DNA from: Gemmatimonadales bacterium UBA4456
Lineage (GTDB): Bacteria > Gemmatimonadota > Gemmatimonadetes > Longimicrobiales > Gaopeijiaceae
DNA length: 12,653 nt
Reading direction: 5' to 3'
NCBI GenBank assembly: GCA_002390225.1
Contig: DGOW01000040.1
Location: forward strand, 60,469-73,121
Shown here one piece after another: positions 1 through 6,392 of this stretch (its first letter is position 1; every line of letters begins with the position of its first letter). Position numbers and translations under genes: made by a program. The notes beneath the pieces are model-generated. The model was not told the DNA's origin, searched no databases, and saw only the letters and a list, made by a program, of their open reading frames with translations.

Positions 1-152
1 AAAGGTACCCGGGACCCGAGAAGAAGGTCAACGCGACGCTCAACGTTGCGCCGCCCATCCCACATGTGGAGATTGCGCGGTCTGTTGCCTGTGAGCACGG
101 ACTCGTCCCACTCCGCTGTGGAGTCCCCCGCCACTCCTCCCCCGTCGCTTCG
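1..152. other. Short non-coding lead-in before pruA
   Basis: I see no convincing gene here. The plus-strand frame of pruA stays open back to base 3 and contains a GTG at 66. The extra residues it would add are rich in Pro, Arg, Ser and His, and they resemble neither P5C dehydrogenase N-termini nor a signal peptide. No clear -35/-10 pair was found. The stretch may hold the pruA promoter, or the 5' part of a gene cut by the left edge. Confidence 0.4.
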
Positions 153-1781
153 ATGAACGGTATCCCCGCCACGCCGTCGCCCATCAACGAACCCATCTTC
201 TCCTACGCGCCGGGCAGCCCTGAGCGCGCCGAACTTCAGGCAGAGCTCGCCCGTCAAGCCGACCAGGTCGTTGATGTGCCTCTGATCATCGGGGGTGAAG
301 AAATACGCACCGGCAACACCTTCGATGTCGTGATGCCTCACGATCACGGCCACGTGATCGCAAGAGCTCATATGGCCGGTCCGGACGAGGTCCGGCGAGC
401 GATCGATGCGGCGACAGGAGCCCATCAGGAGTGGTCGATGATGCGATGGGAAGACAGGGTCGCGGTCTTTCTGAAGGTGGCGGACCTCCTCGCTGGTCCA
501 CGTCGAGCCAAGCTCAACGCGGCAACGATGCTCGGGCAGAGCAAGAACGCGTTTCAGGCCGAGATCGATGCCGCGTGCGAAATTATCGACTTCTTCCGGT
601 TTGGTGCACACTTCGCCGAGACGATCTACGGGAAGCAGCCGCTCTCCGAACCAGGCGTATGGAACCGGGCCGAATACCGCGCGCTCGAGGGCTTTGTCTA
701 TGCGGTAAGCCCGTTCAACTTCACCGCGATCGGCGCCAACCTCCCCGGCACGCCAGCCATGATGGGGAACGTCTCGGTGTGGAAGCCGTCGCACGCAGCA
801 CTGCTGTCTAACTACTACGTGATGCAGCTCTTCGACGAAGCTGGCCTGCCGCCGGGGGTGATCAACTTCATACCGGGTGACCCGGTCGAGGTGACCAAGG
901 TCGTGATGTCCGATCCGAACTTCGCCGGCATCCACTTCACGGGCTCGACCGCCGTCTTCCGCAGCTTCTGGAAAACGATCGGTGACAATATCGGGAAGTA
1001 CCGGTCATACCCTCGCATCGTGGGCGAGACAGGAGGGAAGGACTTCATCGCCGTCCACCCCTCGGCGGACGCAGCACCCGTGAAGACCGCCATTGTCCGG
1101 GGCTCCTTCGAGTACCAGGGACAGAAGTGCAGCGCAGCCTCGAGGGCCTACATCCCCGAAAGCATGTGGGGCGAACTGAAAGGACCGCTCATCGAGGAGA
1201 CGGCGTCGCTCTCGATGGGGGATGTACGCGATTTCTCGAACTTCGTGAACGCGGTCATCGACCGGAAAGCATTCGACAAGATCAAAGGCTACATCGAAGA
1301 CGCGAAGGCGTCCGAGGATGCTGAGGTGATCGTCGGCGGAGACTGTGACGACTCTGTCGGATACTTCATCAGCCCGACGATCATCGTCGCGAAGCGTCCC
1401 GACTACGTCACGATGTGCGACGAGGTCTTCGGACCGGTGATGACGCTGTACGTCTACCCCGACGACGAGTGGGAAGAGACGCTCAAGCTGGTCGACGCGA
1501 CCTCAGAGTACGCTCTGACCGGCGCGATCTTCGCCAAGGACCGCCGAGTCATACGGCACGCGACCGATGTCCTCTGCCAGTCGGCCGGGAACTTCTACAT
1601 CAACGACAAACCCACTGGAGCGGTCGTCGGTCAGCAGCCCTTCGGTGGCGCGCGCGGTTCGGGAACCAACGACAAAGCTGGCTCCATGTTCAATCTGATG
1701 CGCTGGGTGAGCGCGCGGTCGATCAAGGAGACCTTCGTTTCGCCGACCGACTATACGTATCCCTTCTTGGGGAAAGATTGA
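153..1781 (+). CDS. pruA: 1-pyrroline-5-carboxylate dehydrogenase (proline catabolism)
   Basis: This NAD-dependent aldehyde dehydrogenase (542 aa) oxidises glutamate semialdehyde/P5C to glutamate, the second step of proline degradation, in the cytoplasm. The N-terminal stretch NEPIFSYAPGSPER (residues 12-25) matches the start of monofunctional, ALDH4A1-like P5C dehydrogenases. The cofactor-site segment SPFNFTAIGANLPG lies at about 186-199. The catalytic-site Glu is E292 in ETGGKDF, and the nucleophile is C326 in QGQKCSAASR. The C-terminal half has EVFGPV and the QQPFGGARGSGTN motif. Length is normal for the single-domain enzyme, so this is not the fused PRODH-P5CDH PutA. The ATG at 153 was chosen because conserved sequence begins just after it. 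A GTG at 66 is in frame but would add 29 low-complexity residues. No Shine-Dalgarno is visible at 153. No proline dehydrogenase gene lies nearby in the window. The gene converges on the downstream PLP enzyme with a 13-base gap. Confidence 0.95.
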   Translation: MNGIPATPSPINEPIFSYAPGSPERAELQAELARQADQVVDVPLIIGGEEIRTGNTFDVVMPHDHGHVIARAHMAGPDEVRRAIDAATGAHQEWSMMRWEDRVAVFLKVADLLAGPRRAKLNAATMLGQSKNAFQAEIDAACEIIDFFRFGAHFAETIYGKQPLSEPGVWNRAEYRALEGFVYAVSPFNFTAIGANLPGTPAMMGNVSVWKPSHAALLSNYYVMQLFDEAGLPPGVINFIPGDPVEVTKVVMSDPNFAGIHFTGSTAVFRSFWKTIGDNIGKYRSYPRIVGETGGKDFIAVHPSADAAPVKTAIVRGSFEYQGQKCSAASRAYIPESMWGELKGPLIEETASLSMGDVRDFSNFVNAVIDRKAFDKIKGYIEDAKASEDAEVIVGGDCDDSVGYFISPTIIVAKRPDYVTMCDEVFGPVMTLYVYPDDEWEETLKLVDATSEYALTGAIFAKDRRVIRHATDVLCQSAGNFYINDKPTGAVVGQQPFGGARGSGTNDKAGSMFNLMRWVSARSIKETFVSPTDYTYPFLGKD

Positions 1782-1794
1782 ATCGGAACGAGGC

Positions 1795-2952
1795 TTAACC
1801 GCCGAGGGCCTGCGCAAAGTCTGCGATCAGATCCTCGGCGGCCTCGATTCCGACGCTGAGACGCACGAATCCGTCAGGGATACCCTGAGCAGCCCGCTCC
1901 TCCGGGGTCAGCCCCGCATGGGATGTGAACCGGGGCTGTGAGACCAGAGTCTCGACGCCTCCCAGGCTCGGCGCGGCGATCCCGAGATGCAGATTGGCGA
2001 TGAAGTCGTCGGCGGCATCCCCGCCCCCGGTGAGTACAATACTCACCATGCCACCGAAGCCGTCCATGAGCTCATTGGCGAGCGCATGGTCAGGGTGGGA
2101 CTCAAGGCCCGGGTACATCACGCGCTCGACATCGGGTCGTGACTCGAAGAACCGGGCGACAGCCATCGCATTCTCGTTGTGGCGCTTCACACGGACGTCG
2201 AGCGTCCTCATCCCGCGATCGAGCAGCCACGCCGTATTCGGATCGAGCGCCGGGCCGTACAGACGAGCCATACGCGTGACTTCGTCGATTACGTCAGAGG
2301 GGCCGGCGACGATGCCTGCGATGATATCCGAGTGTCCGCCGAGATACTTGGTCGCACTCTGCACTACGACGTCGACTCCCCAAGCGGCAGCTCGAAAGTT
2401 CACGGGCGAACCGAATGTCGCGTCACACACCACGTGGATCCCGCGTTCCCGAGCGACTGCAACGATCGGCCGAGGGTCAAGAATCCGTAGCGTCGGGTTC
2501 ACGGGGATCTCGATGTAGATGACCCGAGTCTCCGGGCGCAGCGCATCTTCCCAATGGCCCTCGTCAGGATCGACGAACGTCGTGTCCACGCCTCGCCGCG
2601 GAAGCTCCTGGGCCAGGAGGACCTGCGTCGCCCCATATAGACCCGACGCCGCGACCACATGATCACCTGCCTCCGTCAGCGCCAACATCGTCATGGCTGC
2701 AGCCGCCATCCCGCTCCCGAGTGCGACCGCGGCCTCGGTCCCTTCGAGGGCCGCAGCCTTGGCTCCGACATGGAGCTGGTTCGGGTTGTTCCCGTAGCGG
2801 GAATAAAGGAGCTCACCGTCGGCGGGCGTCGCCCAGTGAAAGGTCGCACTCTGCGTGATCGGTGGAACGACAGGGGCACCCGGCGTCCGATACTCCGGAC
2901 CACCGTGGATCCCGATTGTCGCGGGGTGCAACTTGTTCTCGTGCTTTGTCAT
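1795..2952 (-). CDS. Cys/Met-metabolism PLP-dependent enzyme (cystathionine gamma-synthase/lyase type)
   Basis: This 385-aa cytoplasmic enzyme belongs to the fold-type I trans-sulfuration family, which covers cystathionine gamma-synthase, cystathionine beta- and gamma-lyase, O-acylhomoserine sulfhydrylase and methionine gamma-lyase. The PLP lysine is K202 in QSATKYLGGHSD. The phosphate-binding YSRYGNNPN is at 50-58 and SGMAAA at 80-85. The ring-contacting Asp is D177 in CDATFGSP, where most relatives have DNT. The C-terminus carries the family ending RLSVGIEAAEDLIADF. The position of the methionine gamma-lyase signature Cys (LYGC) is LYGA here, which argues against that enzyme. The exact reaction cannot be fixed by eye; a cystathionine gamma-synthase or gamma-lyase role is the best guess. 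The ATG at 2952 begins a normal N-terminus but has only a weak ribosome site. It lies 28 bases after the upstream regulator gene and is probably the last gene of the lepA-led operon. Confidence 0.9.
   Translation of the reverse strand: MTKHENKLHPATIGIHGGPEYRTPGAPVVPPITQSATFHWATPADGELLYSRYGNNPNQLHVGAKAAALEGTEAAVALGSGMAAAAMTMLALTEAGDHVVAASGLYGATQVLLAQELPRRGVDTTFVDPDEGHWEDALRPETRVIYIEIPVNPTLRILDPRPIVAVARERGIHVVCDATFGSPVNFRAAAWGVDVVVQSATKYLGGHSDIIAGIVAGPSDVIDEVTRMARLYGPALDPNTAWLLDRGMRTLDVRVKRHNENAMAVARFFESRPDVERVMYPGLESHPDHALANELMDGFGGMVSIVLTGGGDAADDFIANLHLGIAAPSLGGVETLVSQPRFTSHAGLTPEERAAQGIPDGFVRLSVGIEAAEDLIADFAQALGG
1799..1841. repeat. 9-bp inverted repeat at the convergent gene junction
   Basis: CCGCCGAGG (1799-1807) and CCTCGGCGG (1833-1841) are perfect reverse complements separated by 25 bases. 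The left arm begins 17 bases after the pruA stop and touches the stop codon of the minus-strand PLP enzyme; the rest lies inside that gene's last codons. It could fold in transcripts from either strand and act as a shared 3' structure. No T-run follows on either side, so it is not a canonical intrinsic terminator. It could also be chance in GC-rich coding DNA. Confidence 0.4.
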
Positions 2953-2980
2953 GGTCGCTCGGTAGTTCAGGTCTGCCAGT

Positions 2981-3562
2981 CTACATCAGGTGAGCCACCA
3001 ATCGGCTCAATGCGTGGACACGGCCCGACTGCGGGCTTCGGAATGCAAGCCCTCGAGCCAGAAGTGATTCCAGCGCTCGTGCATCCTGCGCTTGTGACTC
3101 GATCCGTGCGATCGCATGCGCATCGAGGGCGCCTTCAGTCTCGAGATGATCCCAGACGCGCTGCTCATCTTCAGAAAACGACCCGACGAGCGTGAACCGC
3201 TCCGGCTCGACCTCAACGACCGCAGCCAGCTCCTGCCGTTGCAGTGCGCCTTCTACCTGCGGGTGATGCGGTTCACGCACTCCGCGGAAGACGAAGAACG
3301 CATCCCGGACATCGTCCGCGAGGTACTGCTGCAGGAGCTTGGCCACCACCTCGTCTGCACACGAGAAGTCGATGATCCCCACTTCCGAGAAGTCGATGAG
3401 TGAGATCGAAAGTGTCCCCGCGCCCTGGAGCTGCGTCTCGATCGCCATCCGGACCGCACGCCCCGTTGGGCGGGTCACCAGGCTCGAATACAGAGATGTG
3501 ACACTCCGTTGGAGTACCTCACCGACGTCGATCGCGATCGGATCAGGGGCCTGCCCCGTCAT
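2981..3562 (-). CDS. STAS-like (DUF4325-type) protein with winged-helix-like C-terminus
   Basis: This is a 193-aa protein of unknown function. Residues about 10-92 look like the DUF4325 STAS-like fold: a basic helix around GRAVRMAIETQL (34-45), a hydrophobic strand, then IDFSEVGIIDFSCADEV (56-72), which follows the family pattern of a DFS strand followed by a sFADE-like helix start. Residues about 130-190 are helical and end in a Leu/Arg-rich segment resembling a small winged helix; this part is inferred. There is no signal peptide or membrane segment. The ATG at 3562 overlaps the TGA of the upstream STAS-ATPase gene as ATGA and has no Shine-Dalgarno, so translational coupling is likely. The frame is open further upstream, but that part reads inside the neighbour. 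The tight pairing suggests it is the binding partner or output of the ATPase. DUF4325 proteins paired with HATPase genes occur in other bacteria, as far as I recall. Confidence 0.72.
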   Translation of the reverse strand: MTGQAPDPIAIDVGEVLQRSVTSLYSSLVTRPTGRAVRMAIETQLQGAGTLSISLIDFSEVGIIDFSCADEVVAKLLQQYLADDVRDAFFVFRGVREPHHPQVEGALQRQELAAVVEVEPERFTLVGSFSEDEQRVWDHLETEGALDAHAIARIESQAQDARALESLLARGLAFRSPQSGRVHALSRLVAHLM

Positions 3563-4446
3563 GGCTGAACCAACGCGGGCAGGATGATCCCGATCTGTGC
3601 ACCAGGGAGCTGGGCCATACCGTCGATCATGGGCGGAGAATCGTCCCACTCGGGCACCTGCGAGATGCGTGCAGTGCCACTGCGGAGGCTGATCAGGCCG
3701 CTCCATTTGCGGACCTGCTTTCTGATTTGCTGAAGGCCCTGCCCCCGGCCTGGGTCGGCAAACCGCGTAAGTCCATGCAAGAAAGCGGCTTCTAGCGCCG
3801 TAGAATCACTCCATCGGTCCCCGTAACGGGCAGAGTGCTCGCCGCCGAGTGATCCCTTGAAGCCTCGACCGCGGTCCATGACGGAGATCACGATCACGAA
3901 GCGCCCGAGACGCTTCGCCCAGTTGTACGCCTGCGCCGCCACCCACCCGGGGCCCTCCGCGTGCTCGATGATGTTCTGACACACCTCCGAGAGCATGACG
4001 GAGAAGGGAATCACACTCGCCGCGGGATAGCCCAGTTTCGACGTGAGGATCGCGCCGGCGCGTCCCTGGACCCGATCCACGATCTCGTGGACATCGTGGT
4101 TCGTGTCGATCGCGGTGATCTCGAGCAGGACATCGGATGGACGGGAGGCACCGCGACGAGGAAGCGAATCGAATTCGAAGACCTTGTGGGCCTGATCGTG
4201 AAAGCCCATCCGGCTGAGGTACCCGAGCACGTCTTGATTGTCCGGAAGCTCGATGTGCGGAAAGGTGCCCGACGCTTCTCCGGCTATCGAGCCCCCGAGG
4301 AGAAGGGCGACCATGCCGTTCGGATCGACCCATCTCAGATGGCGCGCGTCGAAGAGCACTCGCTCACCCTGCCGACGCACGACCTCATCGAGGAAGGCGT
4401 CGATCGACGCGTGTTCGAGTGACCCGGGAACGGATATGACGTTCAG
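3559..4446 (-). CDS. STAS domain fused to a GHKL (HATPase_c) domain; probable partner-switch regulator
   Basis: The predicted protein is 295 aa if it starts at the CTG at 4446. Residues 2-82 form a STAS domain: first strand VISVPGSL, a helix, strand RVLFDARHLRW, then VDPNGMVALL and a second half ending in YLSRMGF. Residues about 110-293 form a GHKL ATPase: N-box SEVCQNIIEHA with E154 and N158, G1 box DRGRG at 191-195, and G2 box GRGQG at 233-237. There is no dimerisation/phospho-acceptor His domain, so it resembles anti-sigma kinases (RsbW/SpoIIAB type) rather than sensor kinases. The STAS switch Ser/Thr is absent (DPNG). The first conventional start is GTG at 4380, but it would delete the first STAS strand and helix. 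It overlaps pfkB by 4 bases and the downstream partner gene by 4 bases. Target and signal are unknown, and no sigma factor is in the window. Confidence 0.8.
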   Translation of the reverse strand: MNVISVPGSLEHASIDAFLDEVVRRQGERVLFDARHLRWVDPNGMVALLLGGSIAGEASGTFPHIELPDNQDVLGYLSRMGFHDQAHKVFEFDSLPRRGASRPSDVLLEITAIDTNHDVHEIVDRVQGRAGAILTSKLGYPAASVIPFSVMLSEVCQNIIEHAEGPGWVAAQAYNWAKRLGRFVIVISVMDRGRGFKGSLGGEHSARYGDRWSDSTALEAAFLHGLTRFADPGRGQGLQQIRKQVRKWSGLISLRSGTARISQVPEWDDSPPMIDGMAQLPGAQIGIILPALVQP

Positions 4447-5402
4447 AGCTCTACCTCGGTGGCTGAATCCAGAAACACGCCCCCGCCCTCATCAAGTGAC
4501 ACGTCAGACAGTCGCTCGACGAGCCCCTCGACGCCGTGGTGATCAAGACTGGCGGAGGCGAGTCGGTTTGCAGCCTCGGCAGCCCGAACCTCGCCCTCTC
4601 CAGCGAGGATTCGACTGCACATGACCGCTCCCCAGATGTCGCCGCACCCCGTCGGATCACCGGACCGGGAAGCGAGGAGAGTAACCTCACGGACCAGGCT
4701 TCGCCCGTCGGCTCGAAACGCGAGCCGAGCCCCCCGGGAACCTAAGGTGACCGCAGCCATGGACGGGCCCACCTCGAGCAGGTCCTCCAGACGTGCCGGA
4801 CCGCCTGGCGAACGCTTGAGCAGCTCGAACTCGTTTTCATTCATCTGCACAGCGTTGAAGCAGGAGAGCCACACGCTCCAGTCCGCGAGCGGTCTCGGCT
4901 TCCTCGTACCGTCCGGCTCCATATCCAAGAAGAGCGAGTGCATATCGGCGTAGATCCATGCACTGGACCGGGCACGGAGGGCCAGCATCCCGTCGAGGCC
5001 CAATTCGTGGCCTGAGATGAAGTTCAGCAGGACTCCCTTGCACCCTTCCAGTGCGTCCGCCAGGTCGTCGGGCGACCAGCCGGATACCCCACCCGAGAGA
5101 CGCTCGGTTCGATGAGCCTCGTCGTGGTAGCGCAGCTCAACCCGGTTGTTGGGTTCGGAGACCGTCGTAAGTCGGCGTTCGCATCGAGGGATCCCCGCCA
5201 GGACCGCCGCGGCTTCATCCGCCAGGTCTTTTCCGACGCGGCACACCACTCGAACACCCCAGTCCGCGGGCAGCGTCGCGGCAGCTCCCGCGACTGCGTA
5301 TCCGACGCCGCCCCACCTCTCGACTGGGTCACCATCTACAGGAACGATCCGATCGAACACCATCGTGCCGACGATTCCGAGCGTATGGGCGGGTCTAGTC
5401 AC
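4443..5402 (-). CDS. PfkB-family carbohydrate kinase, substrate unknown
   Basis: This 319-aa ribokinase-fold kinase transfers ATP phosphate to a sugar or nucleoside hydroxyl. The N-terminal strand TLGIVGTMVFDRI leads into a PfkB signature-1-like region, GGVGYAVAGAAATL at 31-44, with Ala where ribokinases have the conserved Asn. NENEFELL (188-195) matches the NxxE metal-site region. Signature 2 is DPTGCGDIWGA (251-261), whose D255 is the expected catalytic base; the usual GAGD reads GCGD. The DMHSL segment near 153 and the DWSVWL segment recall an uncharacterised PfkB subgroup more than ribokinase or 1-phosphofructokinase. GTG at 5402 was chosen because it overlaps the ROK kinase TGA as GTGA. 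The frame is open upstream to 5483, but those residues are Arg/Gly-rich shadow coding. The 3' end overlaps the STAS-ATPase start. Two sugar kinases in a row suggest a shared carbohydrate-salvage or cell-wall-sugar role. Confidence 0.85.
   Translation of the reverse strand: MTRPAHTLGIVGTMVFDRIVPVDGDPVERWGGVGYAVAGAAATLPADWGVRVVCRVGKDLADEAAAVLAGIPRCERRLTTVSEPNNRVELRYHDEAHRTERLSGGVSGWSPDDLADALEGCKGVLLNFISGHELGLDGMLALRARSSAWIYADMHSLFLDMEPDGTRKPRPLADWSVWLSCFNAVQMNENEFELLKRSPGGPARLEDLLEVGPSMAAVTLGSRGARLAFRADGRSLVREVTLLASRSGDPTGCGDIWGAVMCSRILAGEGEVRAAEAANRLASASLDHHGVEGLVERLSDVSLDEGGGVFLDSATEVEL
4444..4457 (-). promoter_or_regulatory. Ribosome site and putative CTG start of the STAS-ATPase gene
   Basis: On the minus strand GAGGT (4457-4453) is followed by 6 bases and then CTG (4446-4444), which overlaps the pfkB TGA (4445-4443) as CTGA. 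The frame upstream of this CTG has no ATG, GTG or TTG before an in-frame TGA pair. Downstream, the only conventional start is the GTG at 4380. Protein-like STAS sequence fills the codons between CTG and GTG. This site therefore decides the start. Alternatives are ATA at 4437, ATC within the first helix, or a true truncation at 4380. Confidence 0.55.
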
Positions 5403-6382
5403 GCCACGCGGTCGATGACGAAGACGCCGGCCGCACCGACCACGCCGGCCGTGTCCGGAAGGGCGCCAGGCACAATCCGGCATGCCTCGACCGCACTCGG
5501 GAATGCACGTCGTTTGACGGACTCCAGAAGCGGAGCGAACAGATACTCACCGGCGCGCGTGACGCCGCCCACGAGGACGATCATCTGTGGGTTGACCAGG
5601 TTCACCACGTTCGCCAATCCGATCCCGAGAAGCTCAGCCGTCTCGCGCATCAGGTCCGTCGCAAAGACGTCGCCCTGCAGCACGGCGTCGTAGACCGTTT
5701 CGGCGGTGATCGCCCCCAGATCCCCATCAACCAATCGGGGCAGAACAGAGGCCTCTCCATGCTTCAGGCCTTCACGGGCGCGGGCCGCAATGTTCGGCCC
5801 GGAGGTGTACGCCTCGAGACAGCCGCGGTTGCCGCAGCCGCAAAGCCGGCCCTCGAAGTTGATCGTTGTATGCCCGATCTCGAACGCGCTTCCGCTCGCT
5901 CCGCGCATCAGGCGGCCGCGCTCGATGTAGCCCCCACCAATGCCGGTTCCAAGCGTCACGCCAACCAGGGATCTCACACCCTTCCCCGCACCAAGCCACC
6001 ACTCCCCGAACGTGGCGCAGGTCGCGTCGTTGTCCAGCGACGCCGGCATCTCAAGTGCGTCGGAGATCCGCCCCCTGATCGGGAATCCATCCCAGCCCAG
6101 GTTCGGCGTGGTGACGATCACACCTTCCTCGAGGTTCAGCGGGCCCGGACAGCCAATACCGATGCCCGCGAAGTCGGAGCGCTGTCCCCCCTCTGCGCTA
6201 AGCGTCTCTTCCATGACCTCGTTGGCCATCTTGACGATACGCTCGACAGCGCCATCCGGGCCCCGTTCCGCATGCGTAGCCTCCGACCGGATCGCGGTTG
6301 GTTGCCCCCCGGCTGCAGGCACCGCGGCCACGACGAGGTTCGTTCCTCCGATGTCGACGCCAAGCACCCAGCGACCCTTCAT
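5399..6382 (-). CDS. ROK-family sugar kinase (glucokinase-like)
   Basis: This 327-aa cytoplasmic kinase is of the ROK (repressor, ORF, kinase) family and likely phosphorylates glucose or an N-acetylhexosamine. The ATP phosphate motif DIGGTN is at residues 10-15. The catalytic Asp is D119 in LDNDATCATFGE. The GTGIGGG loop is at about 145-151. The ROK zinc site is complete, with H171 in EIGHTTI and C181, C183 and C188 in CGCGNRGCLEAY. There is no N-terminal helix-turn-helix, so it is an enzyme, not a NagC/Xyl-type repressor. ATG at 6382 gives a standard N-terminus 10 bases after the lepA stop. An in-frame TTG at 6406 would add 8 residues and overlap lepA by 14 bases. The stop overlaps the GTG of the pfkB gene. 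Glucokinase is the usual call, but sugar specificity cannot be read from sequence alone. Confidence 0.9.
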   Translation of the reverse strand: MKGRWVLGVDIGGTNLVVAAVPAAGGQPTAIRSEATHAERGPDGAVERIVKMANEVMEETLSAEGGQRSDFAGIGIGCPGPLNLEEGVIVTTPNLGWDGFPIRGRISDALEMPASLDNDATCATFGEWWLGAGKGVRSLVGVTLGTGIGGGYIERGRLMRGASGSAFEIGHTTINFEGRLCGCGNRGCLEAYTSGPNIAARAREGLKHGEASVLPRLVDGDLGAITAETVYDAVLQGDVFATDLMRETAELLGIGLANVVNLVNPQMIVLVGGVTRAGEYLFAPLLESVKRRAFPSAVEACRIVPGALPDTAGVVGAAGVFVIDRVA

Positions 6383-6392
6383 GATCGCACGA

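Noticed and set aside
3..152. A possible longer pruA or the tail of another gene at the left edge
   Set aside because: The frame is open, but the residues resemble no P5C dehydrogenase N-terminus. It is too short to identify as a separate gene.
1925..2518. A 197-codon plus-strand frame opposite the PLP enzyme
   Set aside because: It is Ser/Arg/Pro-rich with no motif, and is a shadow of the conserved enzyme.
5403..5483. N-terminal extension of the PfkB kinase upstream of the GTG at 5402
   Set aside because: The extension reads Arg/Gly-rich sequence within the ROK gene, and the GTGA overlap gives a much better start.
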